From an uncultured Alphaproteobacteria bacterium (lineage in GTDB: Bacteria > Pseudomonadota > Alphaproteobacteria > HIMB59): a DNA stretch of 64,000 nucleotides. The notes beneath the pieces are model-generated. The model had not been told where the DNA came from and made no database searches. It saw only the letters and a list, made by a program, of their open reading frames with translations. Where the stretch lies: the NCBI GenBank assembly GCA_902521795.1, contig CABYSX010000006.1, forward strand, positions 1 to 64,000, written 5' to 3'. Position numbers and translations under genes: made by a program. Below are positions 1-11,079 of the stretch, piece by piece (the first letter of the stretch is position 1; every line of letters starts with the position of its first letter).

Positions 1-46
1 AATCTTAGGAAGTTTAGACATTGTATTTGGTGAGGTTGACAGATGA
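1..46 (+). CDS. nuoD: NADH-quinone oxidoreductase subunit D, C-terminal end only (partial)
   Basis: Frame 2 from the window edge reads [14 protein letters not shown] then TGA at 44-46. This is the conserved C-terminus of the 49-kDa subunit NuoD, which together with NuoB forms the quinone site of complex I. The rest of the gene lies upstream of the window. Its stop codon overlaps the nuoE start in an ATGA (43-46), so the two are probably translationally coupled. Only 14 residues are visible, but their ending and the nuoE neighbour make the call secure. Confidence 0.9.
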   Translation, partial: ILGSLDIVFGEVDR

Positions 47-630
47 GTAGTAATCATCCAGGTTTATCAAATAATTTTTCAAGATCAGGTGTGAAATTTT
101 CATGGTCTAAAGATAACCTCAAATCAATTAAAAATATTATTTCTAAATATCCAAAAGGTAGGGAGCAAAGCGCTGTAATGCCTCTCCTATATTTGGCACA
201 AGAACAAAATCATAATTGGATAAGCATTGAATGCATAGAAACAATTGCTGAGACTTTATCCATGCCCAAGATAAGAGTTACAGAAGTTGCTTCATTTTAT
301 TCAATGTATAACACAAGACCAGTTGGTGAGAACCTAGTTCAGATTTGTAGAACTTCTCCTTGTTGGCTTAGAGGTTCAAATAAAATTACAAATACGATTT
401 GTAAAGAAACAAAATGTGAAATTAACGATACAAGTGAAGATAATAAATTTACAGTTGTTGAAGTGGAGTGCCTTGGTGCCTGCTCTAATGGACCTATGAT
501 ACAAATTAATAATGATTTTTTCGAGGACTTAGATGAAGACTCTACAAAGCAAATTATAGACAACATCAAAGAGGGAAAACCAAATATTATTGGTTCTCAA
601 AAAGGTAGGAGAAGTTCAGAAAATGCTTAA
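43..630 (+). CDS. nuoE: NADH-quinone oxidoreductase subunit E (24 kDa)
   Basis: NuoE carries the 2Fe-2S cluster N1a in the NADH-oxidising arm of complex I, at the cytoplasmic side of the inner membrane. The 195-residue protein has the thioredoxin-like fold signature, with four cluster cysteines at C102, C107, C143 and C147 (spacings x4 and x3, as in the family). The N-terminal helical part runs over about residues 20-95. The start ATG overlaps the nuoD stop (ATGA), and the 3' end overlaps nuoF by 8 bp. Expressed as part of the nuo operon. Length is slightly shorter than many alphaproteobacterial homologues. Confidence 0.96.
   Translation: MSSNHPGLSNNFSRSGVKFSWSKDNLKSIKNIISKYPKGREQSAVMPLLYLAQEQNHNWISIECIETIAETLSMPKIRVTEVASFYSMYNTRPVGENLVQICRTSPCWLRGSNKITNTICKETKCEINDTSEDNKFTVVEVECLGACSNGPMIQINNDFFEDLDEDSTKQIIDNIKEGKPNIIGSQKGRRSSENA
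607..611 (+). promoter_or_regulatory. Shine-Dalgarno of nuoF
   Basis: AGGAG lies 11 nt upstream of the ATG at 623. It supports that start over the in-frame TTG at 590, which has no such motif and would add 11 residues overlapping nuoE. Recognisable Shine-Dalgarno sequences are scarce in this window, so this one decides the start. Confidence 0.6.
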
Positions 631-1894
631 TGCTAAAGATAAAGTTTTTCAAAACCTTCATGGTTTTCAAGAACCCTTTATTGAAGGAGCCTTACAAAGA
701 GGTTCTTGGTCTAACACAAAAGAAATTTTGTCCAAAAATCAAAATGATATTATTGAATTAGTGAAATCAAGTCAGCTCAGAGGAAGAGGTGGTGCAGGTT
801 TTTCTACTGGTCTTAAATGGTCATTTATGCCGAAGGATACAGGCAAGCAACATTATTTAGTTGTTAACGCAGATGAGTCCGAACCTGGAACTTGTAAAGA
901 CAGAGAAATTATAAGAAATGATCCTCATACTCTTGTTGAGGGTTGTTTGATTGCATCATACGCAATTCAAGCATCAAAGTGCTATGTATATATCAGAGGT
1001 GAATATCACTACGAGTATGTTCAATTAGAAAAGGCGATCAAAGAAGCTTATAACCGAGGCTACATAGGAAAAAATGCCTGTGGTAGTGGATTTGATTTCG
1101 ATCTTTATGTTCACAGGGGTGCTGGAGCATATATATGTGGAGAAGAAACCGCTCTTTTAGAAAGTTTAGAAGGAAAAAAAGGTCAACCACGACTAAAACC
1201 TCCTTTTCCTGCAGGTGTCGGTTTATACGGCATGCCCACGACTATTAATAACGTAGAGTCAATAGCCGTAGTTCCTACTATATTAAGAAGAGGTCCAGAT
1301 TGGTTTAAATCAATTGGTGCTGAGAATAACACAGGTACAAAAATTTTTTGTATATCAGGAAATGTCAACAAGCCTTGCACGGTTGAAGAAGAAATGGGGA
1401 TACCATTAAAGGAATTAGTTGAAAAGCATTGTCATGGAGTTGAGGGTGGATGGGATAACTTAAAAGCAATAGTTCCAGGAGGGTCAAGCACTCCAATGCT
1501 CCCTAAAAATATTTGTGAGTCAGTTCTTATGAACTTTGATGATTTAAAAGCTAATGGTTCAGGCTTAGGTACAGCTGGAGTGATTGTTGTTAACAAGAAT
1601 AATGATATTGCAGAAGTAATTGAACGATTTGCACACTTTTATAAACATGAAAGCTGTGGTCAATGTACACCGTGCAGAGAAGGAACAGGTTGGATGCACA
1701 GAATGATGCAAAGACTAGTTAGAGGAGAAATATCTCCTGAACAAATAGAACTTTTAGAGAATGTAACAAAGCAAGTAGAAGGACACACTATTTGTGCCTT
1801 AGGAGATGCAGCGGCGTGGCCTATCCAAGGACTTATTAAGAATTTTAAATCAGAGTTGATTAGTAAATATAATAAAAAGTTAAAAGCTTCATGA
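623..1894 (+). CDS. nuoF: NADH-quinone oxidoreductase subunit F (51 kDa, NADH/FMN-binding)
   Basis: NuoF binds NADH, FMN and 4Fe-4S cluster N3 and is where electrons enter complex I. In the 423-residue product the glycine-rich GRGGAGF (about 54-60) and [13 protein letters not shown] (about 166-178) are the FMN/NADH-binding motifs. C345, C348, C351 and C391 are the N3 ligands (ESCGQCTPC, then TICALGD). The start is set at ATG 623, using AGGAG at 607-611; an in-frame TTG at 590 is the alternative. The stop overlaps the nuoG start (ATGA). Complete and of normal length. Confidence 0.96.
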   Translation: MLNAKDKVFQNLHGFQEPFIEGALQRGSWSNTKEILSKNQNDIIELVKSSQLRGRGGAGFSTGLKWSFMPKDTGKQHYLVVNADESEPGTCKDREIIRNDPHTLVEGCLIASYAIQASKCYVYIRGEYHYEYVQLEKAIKEAYNRGYIGKNACGSGFDFDLYVHRGAGAYICGEETALLESLEGKKGQPRLKPPFPAGVGLYGMPTTINNVESIAVVPTILRRGPDWFKSIGAENNTGTKIFCISGNVNKPCTVEEEMGIPLKELVEKHCHGVEGGWDNLKAIVPGGSSTPMLPKNICESVLMNFDDLKANGSGLGTAGVIVVNKNNDIAEVIERFAHFYKHESCGQCTPCREGTGWMHRMMQRLVRGEISPEQIELLENVTKQVEGHTICALGDAAAWPIQGLIKNFKSELISKYNKKLKAS

Positions 1895-3924
1895 GTGAAA
1901 ATCTAGTAAATATAAAAATTAATCAAAAAGAATTTCAAGTTGATAAAAATCTCACTGTCATGCAAGCATGCGAAATTGCAGGTGAAGAAATACCAAGATT
2001 TTGTTATCACGACAAACTATCTATAGCTGGAAATTGTAGAATGTGCTTGGTCGAAATAGAAAAGGCACCAAAATTAGTTTCTTCCTGCACAATGCCCTTA
2101 ATGGAAGGCATGTCTATAATAACTAATTCAGAAAAAGTAAATGCTGGTAGAAAAGGTGTAATGGAATTTTTATTAATTAATCATCCTTTAGATTGCCCAA
2201 TATGTGATCAAGGCGGTGAATGTGATTTACAAGACCAGGCTATGTATTACGGCTTTGATAAGTCTAGATACAAAGAAAATAAAAGAGCCGTTGATAATAA
2301 AAACATGGGACCTTTGGTTAACACCATAATGACTAGATGTATTCATTGTACAAGATGCGTAAGATTTGCAACCGAAGTAGCAGGGGTACCAGAATTAGGT
2401 ATGTTGGGCAGAGGTGAGAACGCAGAAATTACTACCTATCTTGAACAATCAATCACCTCAGAGCTTTCTGGTAACGTTATTGATTTATGCCCTGTTGGTG
2501 CACTTACAAGCAAACCATATCAATTTAAAGCCCGTCCCTGGGAATTAAAAAGAACAGACTCAATTGATATTTTTGATAGTGTTGGCTCCAATATTAGGGT
2601 TGATAGCAGAGCAGAGGAAATTTTAAGAGTCACACCGAGAACAAATGAATTCATTAACGAGGAGTGGATATCTGACAAAGTAAGATTTAATTATGATGGT
2701 TACTACCAACAGAGAATAGACATACCTTACATTAAAAAAAATCAAAAATTATCCAGTTCAAGTTGGGAAGAATCCTTAAAAATTTTAAAAAATAAGTTGA
2801 AATCTTTAAAGCCCTTAGCTTTGGTTGGAGAGCATGTTGATTTAGAAACCGGATACGCAATTAATAAATTCATGTCAAACTTTGGTAAAGACAATGTAGA
2901 ATGTCGTACTGACAATCAAGCTATCCTTGAAAATTTAGATAGTTATCGTTTTAATACACCTTTGAACGAAATAGAAAATTCAGATTTAATAATACTTTTA
3001 GGTACAAACCCGAAAATTGAAACACCAATAATCAACCATAAGATTTTTAAAGCTTACAATAATAATTCAAGAATATTTAACATTGGTGAAAACATACCTT
3101 TGAACTATCAGACAGAGTATATAGGAGAAAAATTATCAAATTTAAATAATGAAAAATTAATCAAAGCTCTAAAAAAATCCTCTAATCCTTTAATTATAAT
3201 AGGTTCAGCTTTTTTAAGTAAAATAAAAAATATCAAAACATTAAAATCTATTTTTTCTTTTGCTGATAAATATAATGTTATTACAAAAGATAAAAATAAC
3301 TTAAACTTTTTAAATCCATATGCTTCCCGTGTGGGCCAATTAATATTAGGTAATACTACCAAAAACCTCTGTGAACCATTTTCAAAATTAAAAAAAGAAA
3401 AATTTGAAATTGTTCTTTCGTTTGGTTCAGAACACATTGCCAGTGAACAATTTGATAACTGTTTCAGGGTTTACTTTGGTCATCATGGAGATGAAGGTGC
3501 TATGAAATCAGATATTATTTTACCAACACCTCTTTATACTGAGAAGAATGGTATATTTGTAAATATTGAAGGAAGACCGCAAGAGGCTAAAAAATGTCAT
3601 AATCCTATTGGATCTGCAAAAGAAGAGTGGTCTATAATTAAAAAATTATCTGATGAGTTTTCTTTTGTTTTCGAACCAAATACCTTTGAACAATTAAGAT
3701 CTGAATTATTAAAAAAACATACAAAATTATCTATTTTTCATGAAATTTTGAGTAATGATAATGCTTCTCCAATTATAACTGATATTGAATTTGAAGACTG
3801 TAAAACACAGTATCCAATTAATAACTTTTATATGTCTGATATTATTTCTAAAAATTCTGTAACAATGGCTAAATGTGTTGAAGAGATAACTTCTGCCCCA
3901 TCTTTATTAGAGAAGTCAGCCTAA
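1891..3924 (+). CDS. nuoG: NADH-quinone oxidoreductase subunit G (75 kDa)
   Basis: NuoG is the large iron-sulfur subunit of the peripheral arm. Ligand sets visible in the 677 residues are: 2Fe-2S N1b at C38, C49, C52, C66; His-ligated 4Fe-4S N5 at H98, C102, C105, C111; and 4Fe-4S N4 at C150, C153, C156, C200. There is no sign of the extra N7 cysteine set. From about residue 215 on is the molybdopterin-oxidoreductase-like domain, which binds no cofactor in complex I and is AT-rich and divergent here. Overlaps nuoF (ATGA) and nuoH (TAATG). Confidence 0.96.
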   Translation: MSENLVNIKINQKEFQVDKNLTVMQACEIAGEEIPRFCYHDKLSIAGNCRMCLVEIEKAPKLVSSCTMPLMEGMSIITNSEKVNAGRKGVMEFLLINHPLDCPICDQGGECDLQDQAMYYGFDKSRYKENKRAVDNKNMGPLVNTIMTRCIHCTRCVRFATEVAGVPELGMLGRGENAEITTYLEQSITSELSGNVIDLCPVGALTSKPYQFKARPWELKRTDSIDIFDSVGSNIRVDSRAEEILRVTPRTNEFINEEWISDKVRFNYDGYYQQRIDIPYIKKNQKLSSSSWEESLKILKNKLKSLKPLALVGEHVDLETGYAINKFMSNFGKDNVECRTDNQAILENLDSYRFNTPLNEIENSDLIILLGTNPKIETPIINHKIFKAYNNNSRIFNIGENIPLNYQTEYIGEKLSNLNNEKLIKALKKSSNPLIIIGSAFLSKIKNIKTLKSIFSFADKYNVITKDKNNLNFLNPYASRVGQLILGNTTKNLCEPFSKLKKEKFEIVLSFGSEHIASEQFDNCFRVYFGHHGDEGAMKSDIILPTPLYTEKNGIFVNIEGRPQEAKKCHNPIGSAKEEWSIIKKLSDEFSFVFEPNTFEQLRSELLKKHTKLSIFHEILSNDNASPIITDIEFEDCKTQYPINNFYMSDIISKNSVTMAKCVEEITSAPSLLEKSA

Positions 3925-4922
3925 TGACAAGTCTTTCTCTTGAAATAACAATAGGTATTTTAAAAATATTTAGCTTTGTTGTGCCTGTATTGGTTTCTGT
4001 TGCTTTATTAGTATATTTAGAAAGAAAAGTTCTCGGAGCTGTTCAATTAAGAAAGGGACCAAACGTTGTAGGGCCCTTTGGTATATTACAAAGCTTTGCA
4101 GATGTTTTAAAACTACTTACCAAAGAGAACTTACTACCTTCAAGTTCTAATAAATTTCTTTTTATCTTTGCACCTATGCTAACTTTAATTTTAAGTTTAA
4201 TAGCTTGGGCAGTTATACCAATTAGTTCAACTTACGTAATTGCTAACATTAACATAGGAATTTTATATTTATTTGCTGTGTCATCATTTGGCGTTTATGG
4301 AGTTATAATAGCCGGTTGGGCAAGTAATTCTAAATATCCCTTTTTAGGAGCTTTAAGATCAGCTGCTCAAATGATTTCTTATGAAGTTTCAATAGGCTTT
4401 GTGATTATCACAGTTCTAATTTGTGTAGGTTCTTTAAATTTAATTGACATTGTCGAAAGTCAAAAAAATATGTGGTTCGCTATACCTCTTTTACCCATGT
4501 TCGTCGTATTTATAATATCAGCACTTGCTGAAACAAATAGGTTACCTTTTGATTTACCTGAGGACGAAGCTACGTTAGTTGCAGGATTCTTTACTGAATA
4601 TTCATCAATATCATTTGGTTTATTTTTCTTAGCTGAATACGCAAATATGATTTTAATGAGTTCTTTGACTGTCATTTTATTCCTAGGAGGCTGGTACCCC
4701 CCAATAGATATATTCCCTTTAAATGCTGTACCTGGAATTTTTTGGTTCGTTACTAAAGTTTTTCTGATCCTTTTTGTATTTCTTTGGGTTAGGGCAACTT
4801 TCCCGAGATATAGATATGACCAACTTATGAGACTCGGATGGAAAATTTTCTTACCTTTAACATTAATTTGGGTAGTAATTACATCAGCTTTTTTATTTTA
4901 CTCCGGATTATTGCCTAATTAA
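3924..4922 (+). CDS. nuoH: NADH-quinone oxidoreductase subunit H (membrane, quinone-channel)
   Basis: NuoH connects the peripheral arm to the membrane arm and forms much of the ubiquinone chamber. The 332-residue protein is hydrophobic with about eight membrane segments. It has the conserved [21 protein letters not shown] near residues 33-53, [20 protein letters not shown] in the middle (acidic loop facing quinone), and [15 protein letters not shown] near the C-terminus. Starts in a TAATG overlap with the nuoG stop. A standard family member by length and motif. Confidence 0.96.
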   Translation: MTSLSLEITIGILKIFSFVVPVLVSVALLVYLERKVLGAVQLRKGPNVVGPFGILQSFADVLKLLTKENLLPSSSNKFLFIFAPMLTLILSLIAWAVIPISSTYVIANINIGILYLFAVSSFGVYGVIIAGWASNSKYPFLGALRSAAQMISYEVSIGFVIITVLICVGSLNLIDIVESQKNMWFAIPLLPMFVVFIISALAETNRLPFDLPEDEATLVAGFFTEYSSISFGLFFLAEYANMILMSSLTVILFLGGWYPPIDIFPLNAVPGIFWFVTKVFLILFVFLWVRATFPRYRYDQLMRLGWKIFLPLTLIWVVITSAFLFYSGLLPN

Positions 4923-4924
4923 TT

Positions 4925-5413
4925 ATGACATTACTCATTAAATACATAAAATCTTTTACTCTTTTTGAATTAATGAAAGGTTTAAAGTTAACAATAACTT
5001 ATTTTTTTAAACCTAAGGTTACTTTGAATTATCCTAATCAAAAAGGACCTATTAGCCCTCGTTTTAGAGGGGAACATGCTTTAAGAAGATACTCAAATGG
5101 TGAAGAAAGATGTATTGCTTGTAAATTATGTGAAGCTGTCTGTCCTGCTCAAGCTATAACTATTGAAGCTGAGCCAAAGCCTGACGGTAGCAGAAGAACC
5201 AGTCGATATGACATTGATATGACTAAATGTATATACTGTGGCTTATGCGAAGAGGCTTGTCCAGTGGATGCTATTGTAGAGGGTCCAAATTTCGAATACG
5301 CCACTGAAACAAGAGAAGAATTACTTTACGACAAAGAAAAACTTTTACGAAACGGAGATATATGGGAAAAACAAATTAGTGAAAATCTTAAAAGGGACAG
5401 CAAATACAGATAA
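4925..5413 (+). CDS. nuoI: NADH-quinone oxidoreductase subunit I (two 4Fe-4S ferredoxin)
   Basis: NuoI holds clusters N6a and N6b and passes electrons towards N2 on NuoB. Two ferredoxin motifs are clear in the 162 residues: C63, C66, C69, C73 and C102, C105, C108, C112. [10 protein letters not shown] (about 47-56) is the conserved segment before the first cluster. The N-terminus is an amphipathic helix lying along the membrane in known structures. Separated from nuoH by 2 bp; the stop overlaps nuoJ (TAATG). Confidence 0.96.
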   Translation: MTLLIKYIKSFTLFELMKGLKLTITYFFKPKVTLNYPNQKGPISPRFRGEHALRRYSNGEERCIACKLCEAVCPAQAITIEAEPKPDGSRRTSRYDIDMTKCIYCGLCEEACPVDAIVEGPNFEYATETREELLYDKEKLLRNGDIWEKQISENLKRDSKYR

Positions 5414-6012
5414 TGTTTTTAGTTGGCTCTTTTTTTTTGTTTGCAGCATTTTTAATAACAACATGCATTTTTGTTATTTTTTCAAAAAACCCTGTTAATT
5501 CTGTCTTATTCCTAGTATTAGCTTTTCTTAATTCCACTTTTCTGTTCATCCTAATTGGAGCAGAGTTTGTTGGCATCATCCTTGCTATTGTTTATATCGG
5601 TGCAGTAGCAATCCTTTTTCTTTTTGTCGTAATGATGCTCGATATACAAATTACAACTTTAATGTTTAATATTAAAAGATATATACCTCTCGCTTTACTT
5701 TTTGCTGGCATCATTCTAGCCGAGATCATCTATTTAACTGTATTTAAAACTTCTAAAGTTAATATTGATACATTTATTAGATCTAAAAATAATACTGAAC
5801 AAATTGGAGATGTGCTTTATACAAATTATTTTATTGATTTCCAATTAAGCGGTATTGTTTTGTTACTTGCTATGATTGGAGCAATTGTTTTAACTCATGT
5901 CTATAGACCAACAATTAAAAGACAAAATATTGATAGTCAAAATTCTACGACTGCTAAAGATAGAGTTCAGCTAGTAAAAATTAAACCAGGAGAAGGTATT
6001 AAAGATGACTAG
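5413..6012 (+). CDS. nuoJ: NADH-quinone oxidoreductase subunit J (membrane)
   Basis: NuoJ is a proton-path subunit (ND6 equivalent) in the inner membrane. The 199 residues contain about five hydrophobic helices. The conserved third-helix stretch IGAEFVGIILAIVYIGAVAI lies at about 47-66, and VLTHVYRP closes the membrane part. A hydrophilic tail follows (about 165-199). The start overlaps the nuoI stop and the end overlaps nuoK by 8 bp. Confidence 0.95.
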   Translation: MFLVGSFFLFAAFLITTCIFVIFSKNPVNSVLFLVLAFLNSTFLFILIGAEFVGIILAIVYIGAVAILFLFVVMMLDIQITTLMFNIKRYIPLALLFAGIILAEIIYLTVFKTSKVNIDTFIRSKNNTEQIGDVLYTNYFIDFQLSGIVLLLAMIGAIVLTHVYRPTIKRQNIDSQNSTTAKDRVQLVKIKPGEGIKDD

Positions 6013-6316
6013 TCTTACATACAATCATTTTTTTATTCTTTCTTTGATTGTCTTTATTATAGGATGCTTTGGATTATTTTTAAATAGAAGAAATATGATT
6101 TTAATTTTAATGTGTATTGAAATTATATTATTAGCAGCAAATATTAATTTTGTATCAGCATCAGTTTTCTTAAATGATATTAATGGACAAGTATTCTCAA
6201 TTTTTATTTTAACAATCGCTGCTGCCGAGGCAGCAATTGGTTTAGCCATACTGGTTATTTATTTTAGAAATAAGGGAGAGATTGATATAACCCAAATTAA
6301 TCAATTAAAAGACTAA
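6005..6316 (+). CDS. nuoK: NADH-quinone oxidoreductase subunit K (membrane)
   Basis: NuoK is the ND4L-type subunit with three membrane helices, 103 residues, the usual family length. The two buried glutamates needed for proton translocation can be read in MCIEIILLAANINF (helix 2) and AAAEAAIGLAILVIYFRN (helix 3). Overlaps nuoJ by 8 bp and nuoL by TAATG. Must be co-expressed with the other nuo genes; there is no room for a separate promoter. Confidence 0.95.
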   Translation: MTSLTYNHFFILSLIVFIIGCFGLFLNRRNMILILMCIEIILLAANINFVSASVFLNDINGQVFSIFILTIAAAEAAIGLAILVIYFRNKGEIDITQINQLKD

Positions 6317-8232
6317 TGTTTAGCTATAAATTACTTTTCTTTCTTCCATTAATTTCAACAATCTTTACATATCCTTTTGGAGTTCTGCTGGGTGATAAAA
6401 CAGCTCAATATTTTTCATCCACCTTAATATCTATTGCAGCTATTTTAAGCTGGTTTTTGTTTATCAGTTTTTCTATGTCTCCCTCTCCAGAAATTATCAT
6501 TCCTGTATTAGACTGGTTTTTTGTTTCGGGTCAGTTTTTTAATTGGGGAATTTCAGTTAACTCTCTAACACTTTTAATGTTAACGCTTGTTCTTACTGTA
6601 TCTGCTTTAGTCCACATTTATTCAATTGAATACATGGCACATGACAATTCAAAAGTAAGATTTATGACTTACTTAAGTTTATTTACATTTTGTATGGTAG
6701 CTTTAGTTGTAAGTGATAATTTAATACAATTATTTTTTGGATGGGAGGGTGTTGGATTAGCGTCTTATTTGCTGATAGGTTTCTGGCACCACAAGAAATC
6801 AGCAAATTTAGCAGCAATGAAAGCTTTTTTAGTTAATAGGGTTGCAGATTTTGGCTTTCTTATTGGTATCGCTACTCTTTACATATTTTTAGACACTTTA
6901 TCCATTAACGAAATAATTGCAGGTAAAGAAGAATTATTAAATTATTATATTAATTTCTTAGGCTTTAATATTAACGCGTTAGTTTTTTCATGTTTTTTTC
7001 TCTTTATAGGTGCTATGGGAAAATCTGCTCAATTTGGTTTTCATACTTGGTTGCCCGATGCTATGGAAGGACCAACTCCTGTTTCGGCATTAATTCATGC
7101 AGCTACAATGGTAACAGCTGGTGTTTTTTTGACTGTTAGATTTTCAGAATTAATGGTCATGTCTAATTTTATTATGACCTTTGTTCTCATTATAGGACTA
7201 CTTACAGCATTCTTTGCTGCATCAGTTGGTTTTTTCCAAAAAGACATAAAAAAGGTAATAGCATATTCTACTTGTAGTCAATTAGGTTTCATGTTTGTAG
7301 CTTGTGGATTAGGTGCATTCAACATTGCCATATTTCATTTAATAACACATGGTTATTTTAAGGCCTTACTCTTTTTATCATCGGGTTCAGTTATTCACGG
7401 TGTTCATGATGAACAAGATATGGATAAGATGGGTAATCTTTTTCCAAAGATGAAAATTACAGCAGTGATGATGTGGATAGGCACTCTTGCTATAATTGGT
7501 TTTCCTTATTCATCTGGTTATTTTTCAAAAGATTTAATTTTAAGTTCTTCTTTTAATTTGAATAATTTTGGTCCCTTAGTTTATTTAATTTTAGCAATAG
7601 TATCTGCAATGACTGCTTTTTACTCATTCAGATTAATATTTAAGGTGTTTCATGGTAAATATAATGGTTCATACGATTATGAAAAAATTCATGAATCAGG
7701 GCCATTTATGTTGGCTCCTTTATTACTTTTATCAATAGGAGCAATCTTTGCAGGCTACTTTCTGAATGATTTACTCGCTGGATATAATTCAAAAAATTTT
7801 TGGAATGGAATGATATTTTTATACCAAGATAAAAATTATTACTCTTCTTTCTTTCCAATATTATCTAAATCTCTAGTTGCTTTAGGTGTAGCTTTATCAG
7901 TTTATTACTATGGATTTAATTTAAATAAACTTGCTGACTTGAAAAAAAGGTTTTATTCAGTTTACAATTTTATTTTGAACAAATGGTACTTTGATGAATT
8001 ATATAATAAGATTTTTGTTTTACCTCTGTATAATTTAGGAAAATTTTTATGGACTAGAATAGATCAAGGGATTATCGATAAATACCTCCCAAATGGAAGT
8101 GCATCTATAGTATCTACGATTTCAAAAGCATTTAAAAGAATTCAAACAGGATATATCTTTGATTATACATTCATAATAATCTCAGGTTTCACACTTTTTA
8201 TAAGTATCATTTTTTATATATCTATTACATAA
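6316..8232 (+). CDS. nuoL: NADH-quinone oxidoreductase subunit L (antiporter-like proton pump)
   Basis: NuoL is the distal antiporter-like subunit, with the long lateral helix at its C-terminus. The 638 residues include the N-terminal conserved region (NSLTLLMLTLVLTVSALVHIY and GWEGVGLASYLLIGFW). The Proton_antipo_M core follows, with HTWLPDAMEGPTPVSALIHA and the lysine-bearing KDIKKVIAYSTCSQLG. The C-terminal part ends in a membrane anchor helix. Starts in a TAATG with nuoK; 1 bp from nuoM. Normal length for the family. Confidence 0.96.
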   Translation: MFSYKLLFFLPLISTIFTYPFGVLLGDKTAQYFSSTLISIAAILSWFLFISFSMSPSPEIIIPVLDWFFVSGQFFNWGISVNSLTLLMLTLVLTVSALVHIYSIEYMAHDNSKVRFMTYLSLFTFCMVALVVSDNLIQLFFGWEGVGLASYLLIGFWHHKKSANLAAMKAFLVNRVADFGFLIGIATLYIFLDTLSINEIIAGKEELLNYYINFLGFNINALVFSCFFLFIGAMGKSAQFGFHTWLPDAMEGPTPVSALIHAATMVTAGVFLTVRFSELMVMSNFIMTFVLIIGLLTAFFAASVGFFQKDIKKVIAYSTCSQLGFMFVACGLGAFNIAIFHLITHGYFKALLFLSSGSVIHGVHDEQDMDKMGNLFPKMKITAVMMWIGTLAIIGFPYSSGYFSKDLILSSSFNLNNFGPLVYLILAIVSAMTAFYSFRLIFKVFHGKYNGSYDYEKIHESGPFMLAPLLLLSIGAIFAGYFLNDLLAGYNSKNFWNGMIFLYQDKNYYSSFFPILSKSLVALGVALSVYYYGFNLNKLADLKKRFYSVYNFILNKWYFDELYNKIFVLPLYNLGKFLWTRIDQGIIDKYLPNGSASIVSTISKAFKRIQTGYIFDYTFIIISGFTLFISIIFYISIT

Positions 8233-8233
8233 A

Positions 8234-9688
8234 ATGAGCTTCCCAATATTATCACTTTTAATTCTTACTCCTATTATAGGGGCATTAACTCTTTCATTGT
8301 CAAGTAGTGCTCAGTTAAAAAATAAGACAATTTTTTTATCTGGTTTATGGATCACTACAGGTGAGTTTCTTCTAAGTTTACTTTTACCAATATTTTACGA
8401 TAAAACTAAAAATGGTTACCAGTTTATAGAGTACCACACATGGTTTGATAAGTTTGACATTAATTACTACGTTGGTGTAGATGGTGTATCTATTCCATTA
8501 ATACTTTTAACTACTTTTTTAGTTCCTATTTGTTTGCTGTGCTCTTTAAATTCAATCCAAAATAGAGCTAAAGAATTTGTAATTTATTTTCTTTTACTTG
8601 AAAGTTTTATCATTGGAGTTTTTGTAAGTATTGATTTGGTAATTTTTTATGTCTTCTTTGAGGCAGTTTTAATTCCTATGTTTTTAATTATTGGAATTTG
8701 GGGAGGAGAAAATAGGCTTTATGCTACTTTTAAATTTTTCCTATATACGCTTGCAGGATCTGTTTTAATGCTTTTAGCTATTATATACATTATCTCTAAA
8801 GTTAAATCAGGTAATATTGAATTAATCTCAGATTTTACCTTTGATCAACAAATAGAATTAATTCTATTTTTATGTTTCTTTGCATCTTTTGCTGTAAAAG
8901 TTCCAATGTTTCCTTTTCATACATGGTTACCTGATGCTCATGTTCAAGCGCCAACGAGTGGGTCTGTAATATTAGCTGGCGTACTACTTAAGTTAGGAGC
9001 ATATGGTTTTATTAGACTTTCTTTGCCATTCTTTGAGTATGCATCAATATATTTTCAGCCAATGATTTTTGCACTAAGCTGTGTAGCAATTGTTTACACA
9101 TCAATTGTTGCTTTAAGACAAATAGATATGAAAAAAATGATTGCTTATTCCTCTGTGGCTCACATGGGTTTTGTTACAATAGGTATTTTTACTCTTACAC
9201 AAGATGGTATAAATGGTGCATATTTTCAAATGATAAGTCATGGAATAGTTTCAGCCGCACTATTTTTAATAGTTGGAGTTGTATACGAAAGACACCATAC
9301 AAGAATGATTTCAGATTATAGTGGAGTTACGAATGTAATGCCTAAATATTCATTTTTTTTCATGATTTTTATGCTTTCATCTGTAGGCTTACCAGGAACT
9401 AGTGGTTTCGTTGGAGAGTTTCTAGTTATTATGTCTACTATAAGTGTAAGTGTATATCTTACATTTTTTACTGCTATTGGAGTAATCTTAGGAGCATCTT
9501 ATATGCTTTTATTATATAAAAATGTAAATTTTGGAGACTTGAAGACTGATATAAAACAATTAGCAGATTTATCAAATATAGAAATTTTTTACTTTTCTTG
9601 TTTAGCCTTTCTTACAATGCTTCTAGGTATATATCCTAAACTGTTATTTGAAATGATTAATAAGAGTATTTCTATGAGTATTCTTTAA
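8234..9688 (+). CDS. nuoM: NADH-quinone oxidoreductase subunit M (antiporter-like proton pump)
   Basis: NuoM is the middle antiporter-like subunit. In 484 residues the diagnostic YYVGVDGVSIPLILLTTFL, the FFEAVLIPMFLIIGIWGG helix with its essential glutamate, and HTWLPDAHVQAPTSGSVILA are all present. These are followed by MKKMIAYSSVAHMGF. About 14 membrane helices are expected and the hydrophobic pattern agrees. The stop overlaps the nuoN start (TAATG). Confidence 0.96.
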   Translation: MSFPILSLLILTPIIGALTLSLSSSAQLKNKTIFLSGLWITTGEFLLSLLLPIFYDKTKNGYQFIEYHTWFDKFDINYYVGVDGVSIPLILLTTFLVPICLLCSLNSIQNRAKEFVIYFLLLESFIIGVFVSIDLVIFYVFFEAVLIPMFLIIGIWGGENRLYATFKFFLYTLAGSVLMLLAIIYIISKVKSGNIELISDFTFDQQIELILFLCFFASFAVKVPMFPFHTWLPDAHVQAPTSGSVILAGVLLKLGAYGFIRLSLPFFEYASIYFQPMIFALSCVAIVYTSIVALRQIDMKKMIAYSSVAHMGFVTIGIFTLTQDGINGAYFQMISHGIVSAALFLIVGVVYERHHTRMISDYSGVTNVMPKYSFFFMIFMLSSVGLPGTSGFVGEFLVIMSTISVSVYLTFFTAIGVILGASYMLLLYKNVNFGDLKTDIKQLADLSNIEIFYFSCLAFLTMLLGIYPKLLFEMINKSISMSIL

Positions 9689-11076
9689 TGATCAATTTTT
9701 ATCAATTCTTCCCTGAAATTTTTATACTTGCTTTAATTTTAATTACATTATGTTTTGGACTATTTTATAAGGATAGATCTATAGCAATAAACACTATAGG
9801 TTTTTTCATATTAACCCTAATACTTATAAATTTTGGAAAAGACTTTTATATTTCCACTAATCTTTCTTTGAATACAATTAACTTATTTGTATTATCAAAG
9901 ATAATACTTTCAATTGGTTCTATTGTTTTTATATTACTCTCAAAGAGACCATTAAAAAATGAAAATTTGTATAGATATGAATATATCCTATTCATATTAT
10001 TTGCTATTCTTGGGTCTTTCGTTCTAATTTCAAGTGATAATTTTTTAACAGCTTTTATTGGGTTAGAACTTCAATCTTTGTCATTATATTTAATGGCTGC
10101 CTTTAATACAAAAAATTTAAAATCAAATGAAGCGGGGATTAAATATTTTTCTCTTGGTGCTTTATCATCTGGTTTTCTTTTATTTGGTATCTCAATGATT
10201 TATTACGATATCGGTTCTTTTTACATGCAAAACCTAAATAATTTTACAACCATAAGTGAAATAGGCTTATCTTTAGTCCTCATTTCTTTATTTTTTAAGG
10301 TCTCTGCGGCTCCATTTCATATTTGGACACCAGATGTATATGAAGGATCACCGACTATATCCACACTTTTCTTTGCTAGTTTACCTAAGTTTGCCTCACT
10401 AATATTTTTATTTAGAGTTTATCAAGAACTTAACATTTCAGGCATTCAATCTCTTAATTATATTTTTCAAATTGTTTGCGCCATATCGCTACTTGTTGGA
10501 GTTTACGGAGCAATTACACAAAAAGTTATCAAAAGGTTATTAGCTTTTAGCTCAATTAATCACATAGGTTTTATGCTACTTGGAATCATGAGTTATCAAC
10601 TTATGTCTGAGGGAACATTATTTTTCTATTTAATTATTTATTTAATTACTACTTTTGGGATTTTTGCTGTTTTACTTAATTTAAGAACTGTAGAAGGTGA
10701 ATTCACAAAAATATCTCAACTTAATGGTTTAAGATTTACATCGAACTCTAAATCTATCAGTATGCTAGTGTTTTTCTTTTCACTTGCGGGTATACCACCT
10801 TTTGCTGGTTTTTTTGCAAAATTTTTTATTCTTTCAGCCTCAATAACTGATGGTTTTTTCTTTTTATCAATAGTTGCTGTTTTGAGCTCTGTAATTGCAG
10901 CATTCTATTATCTTACGATTATAAAAAATATGTTTTTCAATAAATCAGAAATAGAGTTATTAGATGACAACAATAAAATAGGTAAAGCAATATTTGTAAG
11001 TTTTGGATTAATAATAACTTTATTTTTCTTTTATCCAGATCCTTTAATCAATTTAGTAGATAACCTTTTTAAATAA
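9688..11076 (+). CDS. nuoN: NADH-quinone oxidoreductase subunit N (antiporter-like proton pump)
   Basis: Third antiporter-like subunit (ND2 type), 462 residues. Key stretches are FIGLELQSLSLYLMAAFN (glutamate helix), FFKVSAAPFHIWTPDVYEGS, and the lysine-containing KVIKRLLAFSSINHIGFMLL. It is the last nuo gene; the next gene begins 3 bp later, so the operon appears to run on into birA-coaX-rnj, as is usual in alphaproteobacteria. Confidence 0.95.
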   Translation: MINFYQFFPEIFILALILITLCFGLFYKDRSIAINTIGFFILTLILINFGKDFYISTNLSLNTINLFVLSKIILSIGSIVFILLSKRPLKNENLYRYEYILFILFAILGSFVLISSDNFLTAFIGLELQSLSLYLMAAFNTKNLKSNEAGIKYFSLGALSSGFLLFGISMIYYDIGSFYMQNLNNFTTISEIGLSLVLISLFFKVSAAPFHIWTPDVYEGSPTISTLFFASLPKFASLIFLFRVYQELNISGIQSLNYIFQIVCAISLLVGVYGAITQKVIKRLLAFSSINHIGFMLLGIMSYQLMSEGTLFFYLIIYLITTFGIFAVLLNLRTVEGEFTKISQLNGLRFTSNSKSISMLVFFFSLAGIPPFAGFFAKFFILSASITDGFFFLSIVAVLSSVIAAFYYLTIIKNMFFNKSEIELLDDNNKIGKAIFVSFGLIITLFFFYPDPLINLVDNLFK

Positions 11077-11079
11077 AAA

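Noticed and set aside
590..622. Upstream TTG start for nuoF adding 11 residues.
   Set aside because: The ATG at 623 has a Shine-Dalgarno at 607-611 and fits the family N-terminus; the extension would only overlap nuoE further.
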